Assembly: GCA_016125265.1 (NCBI GenBank)
Contig: WGMC01000018.1
Coordinates: 124,001-188,000, forward strand
Direction of reading: 5' to 3'
Source of the DNA: Planctomycetaceae bacterium
GTDB lineage: Bacteria; Planctomycetota; UBA1135; GCA-002686595
Length of the DNA stretch: 64,000 bases
The number at the start of each line of letters is the position of its first letter. The stretch's first letter is position 1. Below the pieces are notes generated by a model. It made no database searches, was not told the DNA's origin, and saw only the letters and a program-made list of their open reading frames with translations. The translations under genes were made by a program, and so were the position numbers. Below, piece after piece: positions 18,301-25,986 of the stretch.

Positions 18301-18609
18301 ATCGGCTGCCTCCATGCCCTCGGGCGCCACCACCCAGAACTCCAACGTCGACACAGCGTCGATCAATTGTCGCGCGGGCAGTTCCGGCAAATTCGCTGTC
18401 GCCGCCCCAACTTCAGGGGCCGCGGCGGGCCGCACGTCCGACCCATGGGCGAGCGGCGCACCATGCTCAGCCCTCGGCGGAGCCGCACCTCTGGACGGCC
18501 CCACTCCTCCAACGCGCCAAAGCGCAATCACGACCAGAGCGCCCACAACCAGGCCTGCCCCGATACCCGCGCCACGCCGGAATCCGGTCCTTCCTTTCCT
18601 GTCGCTCAC
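15346..18609 (-). CDS. Giant single-pass protein with carboxypeptidase-regulatory-like repeats
   Basis: A 1087-residue protein: short basic start, membrane helix at about residues 15-33, Pro/Ala linker, then an exported array of beta-sandwich repeats. Typical strings are GNGYVHLTGVPEGSYLVEG, GRYEIDDLAPGEYQVHA, GRVRDGETGEGVGEATIDV and GRVVLEGLPHGDYRVRV, the transthyretin-like carboxypeptidase-regulatory fold. The GTG at 18609 is chosen because it starts the basic segment before the helix; the upstream extension looks non-coding. It follows the small secreted-peptide gene by 82 bases on the same strand and is probably the last gene of that group. No enzymatic motif seen; an envelope scaffold or receptor role is only inference. 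Confidence 0.75.
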   Translation of the reverse strand: MSDRKGRTGFRRGAGIGAGLVVGALVVIALWRVGGVGPSRGAAPPRAEHGAPLAHGSDVRPAAAPEVGAATANLPELPARQLIDAVSTLEFWVVAPEGMEAADAEVSWSRLDNDVVGHWATRDATLDLFFSATRTERIHLSTVRSRPDAEGRVRLERPEEFGTDDTVLWITHPGALPIGKKLAADGTDWPMGERLSLAACAPSYLKVVDSRGQVVEGATIQRQALPKLDFEVPLDNVMDVAVRALARSSHSDADGMAAVVPFGLPQEIVVQSGALAARWLRDTDPNGETITLGPWATLSGVVRSAGPLGPWPTVAVDGLGVGDAELGRVTAADVRSDGRFGPVLVPLAEDLVALRVWLQNSDSFAETRVERPVAGTNVQVELDAALGVAFYLQAMDAATGDDVVDVTVRLLRAAGGPAWDRRAVGNGYVHLTGVPEGSYLVEGTAAGYARTRVPIYVQKALEGVAVSFDMHRPARLSGVVLDGEAPVQRFRLSLATVGESSAPRLVEVRGATLGRYEIDDLAPGEYQVHALALGQRVTAVETVEVVSGEHARLDLKLLELAQIVGRVRDGETGEGVGEATIDVALSNGETLAEALYVGLPTDAQGQFALADIPVRGAHLIFRAPGRRVRQMDLPSLTAGTAHDVGEVLLVPAAAQRYRLVGVKSGAFDGYRMQTPGATSFQSLDAHGECLATRTLESRFVVVRHPDGTFDHFQLLESLFGTDVIELPVVPGTVRVQVSGEDDRAHVLEIRWEDPDVGWGARSLLLKERSFFELPGVPARAAHFAVHDEDGIALAAEAVWLDEAGAADVQLTLGAVGVTLRVVDAAGTAVPGASIHLQDFSQVGALAYPRAETNADGEAELFGLRAASLFLWLTHPDGSRVIQRSIVLPPPGESLDVVLNADRELLLQVVIDGAPAPLADVVLRGPRGISQFANGLTDGEGRFRSARIASEPVLVEVRRAGAWPFSEVLDPPQQGVATAIELRPLGSLRLRVVDGEGVPVVGAGVVLEHLGVRQHDALRGALGGHVGAWMGAGWLAQQSLVSDALGRVVLEGLPHGDYRVRVDSHAGRGAGAARVGAGAGEAVLVVVP

Positions 18610-18691
18610 TCCCACTTCGTTCCAGTCTCCCACGACCTCGGCACGTCCATTCGAAAAGACCGCCGCGCGGGCGATGCGGTTGCAAGATGGC

Positions 18692-18928
18692 TCAAACCAA
18701 GGGCCGCACGGGAGGCGCCGCCGGGGCTGGCGCCGTGCCACCGACATCGTGGCCGCGCGGGGTCACGGCCGGAGTCGCACCTTTTTGGTCCGTGGACTTG
18801 TTGTGGATACGCGCGGCAGGTGGGGTGACGGGGGTCACACCACCTTGTCCGATCGCGACGCTCGCGAGCCCGGCCAAACTAAGGCCCGTTACGCACGCGA
18901 GGACCGCTGCGCGGCGCAGCGCTTTCAT
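18692..18928 (-). CDS. Small secreted peptide, 78 residues
   Basis: MKALRRAAVLACVTGLSLAG begins a clear signal peptide cleaved near AIGQ, leaving about 48 residues rich in Pro, Thr, Val and Gly (PVTPPAARIHNKS; TAPAPAAPPVRPLV). The ATG has a strong ribosome site (AGGGAGGG) and overlaps the stop of the TPR-like gene (ATGA). No cysteines remain after cleavage, so it is not a disulfide peptide or lipoprotein. Unknown family; the coupling places it with the regulatory genes upstream and the giant envelope protein downstream. Confidence 0.65.
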   Translation of the reverse strand: MKALRRAAVLACVTGLSLAGLASVAIGQGGVTPVTPPAARIHNKSTDQKGATPAVTPRGHDVGGTAPAPAAPPVRPLV

Positions 18929-19863
18929 GCCACCCTCCCTGGCCTGACGGACGCAATCCAGTCCAACCCCTCGTGCTTTCGCAACACAGCTTCGGCCGCA
19001 TCCGTCCATTGCCAGTCGCTCGCACGCGATGCGGAATCCAATCCCGCAACCAGACTCTCCCTACAGCCCGTGGACACTTCCCACTGGGGGCGCAACTCCA
19101 CACCCAACTGCACGGCCAGCACACCGTCACCGGCTTGGATCGCATTCACGAGGGCCCACAGCCCGGTCGTAGTCGCCCCAGAAGCAGCGTACGCGAAGCG
19201 GTAAGAATCGGCTGCATCGACCCACTGGGCGGCATGCGCTTGGCACGCTCCGAGCCACGTCCAAGCCACGTGCCGAACACTTGGCGACGCCTGCTCCGCG
19301 AGTAGCTCGCGGCAGATCCGGGCCGCCGCGACCGACGCTCCCAAGTGCAGCCAAGCCGCGGCGGCACAGAGTCGTGCCATCGGATTCGGTGCGAAGCGGT
19401 GCGCGATCGACGCAACTTCGACCGCGAGCTCTGCGCCCGCGCGCGGGGTCCGCAGCAGCCACGCCGCCTTCGCGATCGGATCGGAGGTCCTGCCATCCGG
19501 AAAGAGCAGGAATGCGGCAGTCTGGGCGAGAAGCTCCTCCCGGGTGGCAACCCGGAACCAACGATCTGCACCGGATTGGGAGTAGCAGCGACTACCGACT
19601 CCGTGGGTGCCGTCGACCAACAGTCGGGCCGCGACAACCTCGAGCCAGCGCGACACTTCTTCGCGGTGGTGCGAGAGCAGGTGGCGTTCGGCGCTCGACA
19701 GGCGCGGTGTATTCGGGCTGAGCGCGGGCGGCGGTTCCAGCAGTTCGCGGGATGCGGACCTCGGTGTCGTCGCGAGCAGGATCGAGCGGGGCTGGAGCGC
19801 CACGTCCCGCAGGACCGTGTACGCGTCGTCGCTCAAGGAAGGATGGTGGGCCGGGGCATGCAT
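18925..19863 (-). CDS. TPR-like cytoplasmic protein of unknown function
   Basis: A 312-residue protein with no signal or membrane helix. Residues about 55-90 (SSAERHLLSHHREEVSRWLE) are helical and charged. Residues about 130-260 show Ala-rich helix pairs (NPMARLCAAAAWLHLGASVA, WTWLGACQAHAAQWVDAADS) that fit a TPR-like solenoid. Start ATG 19863 shares its A with the stop of the preceding sigma-like gene (TGATG); its stop overlaps the small peptide gene. The triple coupling implies fixed stoichiometry. It could be a partner or anti-factor of the sigma-like protein, by context only. Confidence 0.65.
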   Translation of the reverse strand: MHAPAHHPSLSDDAYTVLRDVALQPRSILLATTPRSASRELLEPPPALSPNTPRLSSAERHLLSHHREEVSRWLEVVAARLLVDGTHGVGSRCYSQSGADRWFRVATREELLAQTAAFLLFPDGRTSDPIAKAAWLLRTPRAGAELAVEVASIAHRFAPNPMARLCAAAAWLHLGASVAAARICRELLAEQASPSVRHVAWTWLGACQAHAAQWVDAADSYRFAYAASGATTTGLWALVNAIQAGDGVLAVQLGVELRPQWEVSTGCRESLVAGLDSASRASDWQWTDAAEAVLRKHEGLDWIASVRPGRVA

Positions 19864-20597
19864 CACAGGAAGTCCTCCTCGCGGATCGCGAGTTCGCCCA
19901 AGGTCGGGCGGCGTGGGTCGGAGAGGGCCTCGAAGGCCCCGCGCAGTTGCTGCTCCAGTTGGTGGGCTGGCGTCGACGTGCGCTCCGCGAGTGCGGCCAA
20001 GCTGGTGCCCTCGAGCGCCACGGTCCAAAGCACACGGCGATTCTCGCGCGGCACCAGGTGGTAGCGTACCGACGCCAGGCGCGTGAGCGGCGTTTCGATG
20101 CCGAACAGCTCGGCGAACAGCCGGAACAGCACCTCGTCGTCGGCCGAGAGCGGCTCGGCCGCGTACTCCCGCTCCAGATCCTCGCGCAAGAGCTCGCGCA
20201 CGGACTGGCGCACGATGGTGTCGCACCACTCGTCCAAGGTCGGGCGGCCGGCGTAGAGCTGGCCCCTGTACGCGCACAGCGCGAGCGCGCGCAGCAGAAG
20301 CCGATCGGCGTGCACCAAGAGCGCGCTGGTGCGGATGCGCAACAGCACCCGGGGCCGCAGCGAGAGCGGGTCCCCCGTCGCCAGGCGCGCGAGCAACTCC
20401 CGCGTCGAGTCCGCGTCGAAAAGTTGTTGCCACGCGAGCGATTTCGGCAGCGGCGCCGGCGGCACGAGCAGGTCGCGGGCCTGCAACTCGGCTTGCTCGC
20501 GCAGCTCCCCCGGGGGCATGGGGTCCGGCCAGGCGCTGGCAGCCTGGCCGGTCGATGCGCCCTCGGGGGATGGGGTTTCGGACTCGCTGGATGCCAT
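19863..20597 (-). CDS. Divergent sigma-70-like (ECF-type) regulatory protein
   Basis: A 244-residue protein with an acidic, Pro/Ser-rich first 60 residues. The middle (HADRLLLRALALCAYRGQL then TLDEWCDTIVRQSVRELLRE) resembles region 2 of ECF sigma factors. The C-terminal part (VPRENRRVLWTVALEGTSLA, then LAERTSTPAHQLEQQLRGAF) resembles region 4, with its LP..R.V......G.S...IA pattern. Both matches are weak, so this is a tentative call. An in-frame ATG at 20672 gives a longer version; 20597 begins the more typical sequence. It heads the group with the TPR-like gene, the small peptide and probably the giant envelope protein. Confidence 0.55.
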   Translation of the reverse strand: MASSESETPSPEGASTGQAASAWPDPMPPGELREQAELQARDLLVPPAPLPKSLAWQQLFDADSTRELLARLATGDPLSLRPRVLLRIRTSALLVHADRLLLRALALCAYRGQLYAGRPTLDEWCDTIVRQSVRELLREDLEREYAAEPLSADDEVLFRLFAELFGIETPLTRLASVRYHLVPRENRRVLWTVALEGTSLAALAERTSTPAHQLEQQLRGAFEALSDPRRPTLGELAIREEDFL

Positions 20598-20760
20598 GGG
20601 GCGGAGCCGCGCCGCCCGGGGGCGGCCCACTGTGTAAGGATCCGATGTACGCGGCGGGTCGGGCGCCGTCAAGCCCCCGGAGCCGGGCGGGTGCAGGAAG
20701 GGACACGCGGGCTTCGCCAGCCCCCGCCGCCGGGTCGCCCAGTGGGCGCCGGCCCCGGCT

Positions 20761-21783
20761 TCAGGCCCGCGGCCCCGCGACCACGTGAAACAGGTACTCC
20801 CGGTTGGTCAGGTGTCCGACCTCGCCCACACGGGCGCCGCTGGGATCGTGGATGCCGATCTTCGCGCCGACGTAGCGCGGGTTCGCATGGCTCGCCACCG
20901 TCAGCGCGCCGCGAGCGCGGAGCAGTTCCTCGAGCACGGCGCGCGGCAAGTGCCCCTCGTCGTTGAAGGAGAGGATCCAACGGGGTGCCGCCAATCCGTC
21001 GAGGGTGGCGGCGAGCGCGGCAAGGCAACGGCGCTTCGAGTTGAAGTCGCTCCGTCGCGCCTTCACATCGACGCGTTTGCACGCGACGCCATACACCTCG
21101 GGCCGATCCCACCGCACGAGACTCTCCCACACGTGGTAGTTGCCGAGGTAGCTGTGTTGGTTGTACGGCGGATCCAAGTAGACGAGATCCGCAGCCAGAC
21201 CCGCTGCCTCGCGCGCGTCGAGCCGATGGGCCTCGCCCTTGCCGTGCCGGGCCCGCGGAAGCACCTCGGGAAGGCGCAGCTCGAGGTCGCGCAGCGCGCG
21301 CGGTGCCCAACTCTTCAGGTAGGCCATTTGCACACCCACCGTCGAATCGACGCGGTCCGCGGCCTCCATCAGGGCCACCAGCAGCACCGCCTCCAGCTCC
21401 GGATCCAGGCACTTCGCGGCGATCGCCTCGCGGATCGCGTCGATGCGCGCGCCGTTCTTGGGGTGGAAGTAGCGCGCGCGCTCGCAGTGGGTCTCGGTCA
21501 CGTACCCCGGTCGGCCCGGCAGGCGGGCGAACTCGGCGAGCAACCGCTCCGCGTCGTGCACGACGTCCTCGGCGTCCGCCTGCACGTAACAGAGAGCCAT
21601 CGTGTGCGCGTAGGCATTCTGGTCGTTGGCAATCACGCGGTATCCCGCAGCCTTCAAGGCGTGCCCGACCCGCGACGTGCCGCTGAAGAGGTCCAGCACG
21701 GTGGTGACACCTTGGCCCTGTTGGCGCACGAGTTCGACGATGGCGGGGATGAGCCGCCGCTTCGAACCCAGGTACTTGATCAC
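20761..21783 (-). CDS. D12-class adenine-specific DNA methyltransferase
   Basis: Transfers a methyl group from S-adenosylmethionine to adenine N6 in DNA. The 340-residue protein opens VIKYLGSKRRLIPAI, has the SAM-binding motif DLFSGTSRVG at residues 31-40 and the catalytic DPPY at 204-207 in VYLDPPYNQHSYLG, in the order of Dam/D12 enzymes. The GTG start overlaps the stop of the GIDE-LemA gene (GTGA). No restriction endonuclease gene is next to it, so it looks like an orphan methylase. Recognition site not predictable by eye. Confidence 0.85.
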   Translation of the reverse strand: MIKYLGSKRRLIPAIVELVRQQGQGVTTVLDLFSGTSRVGHALKAAGYRVIANDQNAYAHTMALCYVQADAEDVVHDAERLLAEFARLPGRPGYVTETHCERARYFHPKNGARIDAIREAIAAKCLDPELEAVLLVALMEAADRVDSTVGVQMAYLKSWAPRALRDLELRLPEVLPRARHGKGEAHRLDAREAAGLAADLVYLDPPYNQHSYLGNYHVWESLVRWDRPEVYGVACKRVDVKARRSDFNSKRRCLAALAATLDGLAAPRWILSFNDEGHLPRAVLEELLRARGALTVASHANPRYVGAKIGIHDPSGARVGEVGHLTNREYLFHVVAGPRA

Positions 21784-23102
21784 GGTGCCACCGGGGCAGC
21801 GGGGACGTCGGTTCCGAGGTGAACCGGCTGCGGCGCGCGTTCGAAACCCTGCGCCGCGATCGGGGCGACCCGACGCAGGCCGAGCAACGCCCCGAGGAAT
21901 CGATCGGGCACCGTCTCGAGGCGCGTCGCGAACTGGGTCGCGATCCCGTTGTGGTAGTCGCGCGCCAGTGCGATGCGCTGTTCCGTGTCGACCAACTGGC
22001 GGTGCATCTCGGCGAACGCGCGGTCCATCAAGAGCTCCGGGTAACGCTCTTCCAAGGCCACCAAAGTGGGGACGGCCGCGCGCGCGGATCCGCCGGATGC
22101 ACCGTCCTCGGCGCGCAGGTTCGCGAGGGCCGCCTGGGTTTCGCGTTCGTGCACGGCGGCCGCGCGCAGGAGGCGCTCCAGAGCGGGGATCAGGTCGTGA
22201 CGCCGCCGAAGCTGCACATCGACCTCGGCGCGGCCGCGTTCGACGCGGTGTTTCAAGTCGATGAGATCGTTTGCCGCGTTCCAGACGTAGGCCGCGCACC
22301 ACACGAGGACGAAAACGAGGCCCACGGCGACGAAGTGCTGCGGCGGCGGAGGTGAGTCGAGCGCGGCACCGCGCAGCACCGGCGCGAGCAGCGCGAGGCC
22401 CAAACCCAATGCCGCCCATCCCGCCGTCGCCCAACGGCGGCCGCGCAGCACACGGGCTTGGCCACGCGTCGAAATCACGAAGGGGCCCTCCCCCGCAACC
22501 TTCTTGATCTCGGGAGCCACCACGTCGTCGCAGAGGCCCGCGCGACCCAGCACGTAGATGCGCGCACCCAAGACAAGACCGTGCTCGTCGAAGCGCCGCT
22601 GCCCCGTGGAGTTGGACACGGCCTCGGGCGGTCCCTTGCCGTAGTAGATCGCATCGTCCCGCGTCGCCGTCTCGCCGTGCAGCGACTCACTTTCGATCGC
22701 GGCGCCGTCGGGGCGCACCAGCACGGCGCCTTCGTCGTCCACCAGGTAGAAGGGCTGGCTGTTGCCACCGCTCGCCACTTCCTTCCACCCCTCTTCGGTG
22801 CGCATCCGTGTGCGTGTTCCGCCCTTGGGGTCGCGGACCGTTTCCACCACGGTGCGACGCCAGTGCTCACTCACGGTCCAGCGGTGGTGCACACAGGGAA
22901 GGCCGGAGAGGTGCGCCACGTGCGGCGCGTCGCTCTGCACTTCGCCTTCGAGTTCCACGAGCCCCAAGAACACACCGCGCGTCTTCGACGTCGGCAGGTT
23001 CTGGATCAAGCGCGCCCTTCGCAGGGCCGACATGCCGAGCAGCAGGGCCCCGAAGGCCAGCAGAAGGGCGCCGAGGGGAAGCAGGAGCGACCAGGGATTC
23101 AT
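21780..23102 (-). CDS. Membrane protein fusing a GIDE/MULAN-type domain to a LemA domain
   Basis: A 440-residue protein. An N-terminal helix (residues 5-24) is followed by a GIDE-type domain (about 60-205) with LPCVHHRWTVSEH, FYLVDDEGAVLV, GARIYVLGRAG and EGPFVISTRG. Two more helices lie at about 222-245 and 258-278. A LemA region (about 285-420) follows, with RRHDLIPALERLL, ALEERYPELLMD and ARDYHNGIATQFATRLETVP. In bacteria the two domains are usually separate neighbours, so the fusion supports a shared role in membrane quality control. The RING part of eukaryotic MULAN is absent. Coupled to the DNA methylase by GTGA. Confidence 0.8.
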   Translation of the reverse strand: MNPWSLLLPLGALLLAFGALLLGMSALRRARLIQNLPTSKTRGVFLGLVELEGEVQSDAPHVAHLSGLPCVHHRWTVSEHWRRTVVETVRDPKGGTRTRMRTEEGWKEVASGGNSQPFYLVDDEGAVLVRPDGAAIESESLHGETATRDDAIYYGKGPPEAVSNSTGQRRFDEHGLVLGARIYVLGRAGLCDDVVAPEIKKVAGEGPFVISTRGQARVLRGRRWATAGWAALGLGLALLAPVLRGAALDSPPPPQHFVAVGLVFVLVWCAAYVWNAANDLIDLKHRVERGRAEVDVQLRRRHDLIPALERLLRAAAVHERETQAALANLRAEDGASGGSARAAVPTLVALEERYPELLMDRAFAEMHRQLVDTEQRIALARDYHNGIATQFATRLETVPDRFLGALLGLRRVAPIAAQGFERAPQPVHLGTDVPAAPVAP

Positions 23103-23193
23103 CGCGCAGCGGCGAGCAGCCTAACGCGCCGCCGCCCGCGCCGTTTGCCGAGGGCTCTTGGGTCCGCGGAATGGGTCCGCGCGGCCGCGCGCA

Positions 23194-25779
23194 CTACGGG
23201 CCGAGCCGCGCGACGAGCGCGTTGCTCAGTTCGAAGGGAGCGGGGGCCAACGCGTCGATGGCGAGGCCTTGGAGCGCGACTTCGACACCCTTCAGCACCG
23301 GCAGGTCCGGCACGCCCAGGGCGAACTCCGCGGCGCCGAAGAACAAGGGCAGCACGATCACCGGCGCGGGCGCCGGCGAGAGGGCCAACAGGATTTCCCC
23401 GGCCCCAAGCAGCGGCAGCCCACAACCCTGCCCGTCGGCGCCGGGCACTCCCACGTAGAGCACAGCCAACCCCGTCTGGGCGTAGGTGCTTTGGAGTTCG
23501 AACTGCAGGGCACTGCCGAGGGGCGCAGCCGGCGCCGAAGCGCCGAGCGTCGCGGTGTTCGGTCCGCAGCCGGGCACAGCGACGATCGTGGGCGGCCCGC
23601 GCCGCGCCAAGAAGCTGTCGCCCGCGGGGCTCAGGAAGAAGTCACCCGCCAAGAAGAGCGCGGTCCCAACCCCGTCCTCGGCAGGGGCCGCCGCCCGCAC
23701 GACGCCGTCGAAGTCGCCGCCGGGGGCGCTCCAGGTGTTGCCGTCCCAGCGCGCCAGGCGCAGCGCTTGCAGGGCGCCCAACGCGGTGAACGAGCCGCTC
23801 GCGAACAGCGCGGATCCGGCGCCGTCGTCCGCTACACCCAACCACTGGACCGTGTTGTTCGCGCCGGCGCCGACCGCCGACCACTGCCCCCCGGACCAAC
23901 GGGCGACACGGGCCGCCGCGTTGCCACCCGCCGTGGTGAACGCTCCGCCCGCGAACAGCGAGCTCACGCCCGCCTCCTCGAAACTCGCGAGTGCGAACAC
24001 CGAGCCGTTCATGCCGAAGGTGACACCACTCCACGTGGTGCCATCCCAGCGGGCGATGCGGCTGACGCTGATCTGGCCGGACATTTCGAAGTCGCCGCCC
24101 GCAAACAGTTTGGGCCCGCTGCCGTCGTCGTGCACCAAAAGCGCACGCACGGTGCCGCCCATCAGGCCCTGGCCCAGGCTCGACCAAGTGACACCGTCGA
24201 AGCGCGCGACACGATCGGCGGCAACACCGCCGGCCGTCGAGAACTCGCCGGCCGCGTAGAGCGCCGCGCCGGTGCCGTCGTCGTGCACCGCGAGGTCGAA
24301 GACCGCGCCGGCGATGCCTCCGCCGACGTCGGACCACGCTGCGCCGTCCCAACGCGCCACACCCACCGCGGGATTGCCGCCGGCGTTGGCGAACGAGCCA
24401 CCCACGTACAGCGCCGCGCCGGTGCCGTCGTCGAAACGAACGAGGCTCTGTGCGTCGCCGTCCAGCCCCGCGCCCAAGGGATGCCAAGCGGAACCGTCGT
24501 ACCGCGCCACCCGAGACGCCGGTGCCGACGGTGCGTTCTGGAACGCGCCGCCCGCGTAAAGCGCCGCTCCGCCCCCCAGATCGACGCGCGTGAGGTCCAA
24601 CACCGCGCCGTCGAAACCGTCGCCGAGCGACCGCCACGTGGTGCCATCGAAGCGCGCCACCCCGCTCGCGACCTCGCCGTCGACCTGGTCGAACTGCCCG
24701 CCCACGAACAGTTCGCCCTGCGAGTTGCTGCCAAGCGCCGCCACGACGGGCTGACCGCTAGCGAGCCCGAACCCCGACGCCAACGCGGTCCACTGGCTGC
24801 CGTGGAACGCCACGAGACGGTCGGCCGCCGCGCCCTGTCCCTGCGTGAATGCACCCGCCGCGAGCAGTCGCGGCGCACCGCCGCCGTTCCACACACGCAG
24901 GGCGCGCACCTCGGCCGGCAAACCGCCGCCGACCTCCTGCCACACGTTGCCGTCGAACCGCATCACCCGCCGAGCGACCTGGGCGCCTACCAGGGTGAAG
25001 TCGCCACCCGCGTGCAATGCGGGGCCATTGCCGTCGTCGAACACCGCGAACGAGCGCACGACCCCGTCCAGGGTGCCGCCCACGTCGCTCCACACCCCAC
25101 CGTCCAGGCGGCTGATCGGGAAACCCGCTCCGCGACCGCAGTAGAGCGCGGCGCCGGCGCCGTCGTCGAAGCTGAAGAGCGCCTCCACCACACCGCCACC
25201 GGGCAGCGGCGGCACGGCGCTGAACGCCGCGCCATCCCAGCGGGCCAGCCCGGCGGCGGGCACACTTCCGGCCACCGTCGCGAAGTCGCCGCCCACGTAG
25301 AGCGCCGCACCGTCACCCGCATCGTGCACCGCGAGGGCGCGCACACTCGAGAACTGGTTGCCGACGACGAGGCCCGTCCAGGCGCTCCCATCCCAACTCG
25401 CCAAGTTGAAGGCGAGCGTGCCGTCAAGAGCGAGGAACCGGCCGCCCGCGTAGAGCCGCCCGCCGAAGGGCGCCAAGTCGAGGATGTTGGCGTTGATGCC
25501 GCCGATGGCCGCCCCAAGGGTGCCCCAACGGGAGCCGTCCCACTTCGCGACGCGCGCGGCCAACGCCGCGCCCGCGCGCTGGAAGCCCCCGGCCACGTAG
25601 ACGGCGGGGCCGGTGCCATCGTCGTACTCCGCGAATGCACGCACCTGCTCGGGTTCCGTCGGCACGAGGGACGGCCCGACGCCGGGCAACTCGCCGAACG
25701 CCGGCAGCCACGTCGGGTCCTGGGCAAGGGGAGCGGGGAAGGCGGCGGACAGGAGGGCGGCGAGGGTCAGCGAGAGCAT
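23194..25779 (-). CDS. Exported protein with about 14 propeller-like repeats and a C-terminal shared module
   Basis: An 861-residue secreted protein with a signal peptide ending near APLAQD (about residue 20). Roughly 14 repeats of about 50 residues follow, each with a core such as LYVGGSFANAGG or LFAGGDFEMSG followed by ..ARWDG..W; this resembles delta-60/Kelch-like propeller repeats. Residues about 735-861 form the module shared with other exported proteins here: GPNTATLGASAPAAPLGS, VLYVGVPGAD, then ELSNALVARLGP. DNA repeats (for example near 24265 and 24410) make the gene prone to recombination or assembly collapse. Start 25779 begins the signal. Function unknown, probably surface binding. 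Confidence 0.8.
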   Translation of the reverse strand: MLSLTLAALLSAAFPAPLAQDPTWLPAFGELPGVGPSLVPTEPEQVRAFAEYDDGTGPAVYVAGGFQRAGAALAARVAKWDGSRWGTLGAAIGGINANILDLAPFGGRLYAGGRFLALDGTLAFNLASWDGSAWTGLVVGNQFSSVRALAVHDAGDGAALYVGGDFATVAGSVPAAGLARWDGAAFSAVPPLPGGGVVEALFSFDDGAGAALYCGRGAGFPISRLDGGVWSDVGGTLDGVVRSFAVFDDGNGPALHAGGDFTLVGAQVARRVMRFDGNVWQEVGGGLPAEVRALRVWNGGGAPRLLAAGAFTQGQGAAADRLVAFHGSQWTALASGFGLASGQPVVAALGSNSQGELFVGGQFDQVDGEVASGVARFDGTTWRSLGDGFDGAVLDLTRVDLGGGAALYAGGAFQNAPSAPASRVARYDGSAWHPLGAGLDGDAQSLVRFDDGTGAALYVGGSFANAGGNPAVGVARWDGAAWSDVGGGIAGAVFDLAVHDDGTGAALYAAGEFSTAGGVAADRVARFDGVTWSSLGQGLMGGTVRALLVHDDGSGPKLFAGGDFEMSGQISVSRIARWDGTTWSGVTFGMNGSVFALASFEEAGVSSLFAGGAFTTAGGNAAARVARWSGGQWSAVGAGANNTVQWLGVADDGAGSALFASGSFTALGALQALRLARWDGNTWSAPGGDFDGVVRAAAPAEDGVGTALFLAGDFFLSPAGDSFLARRGPPTIVAVPGCGPNTATLGASAPAAPLGSALQFELQSTYAQTGLAVLYVGVPGADGQGCGLPLLGAGEILLALSPAPAPVIVLPLFFGAAEFALGVPDLPVLKGVEVALQGLAIDALAPAPFELSNALVARLGP

Positions 25780-25942
25780 GGCCTTGGGGCGGAGGGGGCG
25801 GGGCGGGGGCGGCCCCGGCGGTAAGCGGAGTCCTACCCTTCTACTGGCCCGGCCCCGAGGGCGCCACCGTCGGGCGCGGCTCGAACTCCGGCCAGGGCAG
25901 GCACTTGGGCGCCCGGGGCGGCGCCGAGGTCCCGTCGGCTGG

Positions 25943-25986
25943 TTGCCGGGTCCAGGAGGCAGGCTAGTATCTGAACATGGGTTCAG
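25943..25986 (+). promoter_or_regulatory. tetR promoter with operator palindrome CTGAACATGGGTTCAG
   Basis: TTGCCG at 25943-25948, a 16-base spacer and TAGTAT at 25965-25970 form a plausible promoter. Directly after the -10 lies a perfect inverted repeat: CTGAAC (25971-25976), ATGG, GTTCAG (25981-25986). The gene's ATG is in its centre. Transcription would begin about at the start codon, so the mRNA would be leaderless and a bound regulator would block initiation. Confidence 0.5.

Noticed and set aside
23158..25824. Long plus-strand frame opposite the 14-repeat gene
   Set aside because: Glu/Arg/His-rich periodic translation mirrors the repeat codons on the minus strand.
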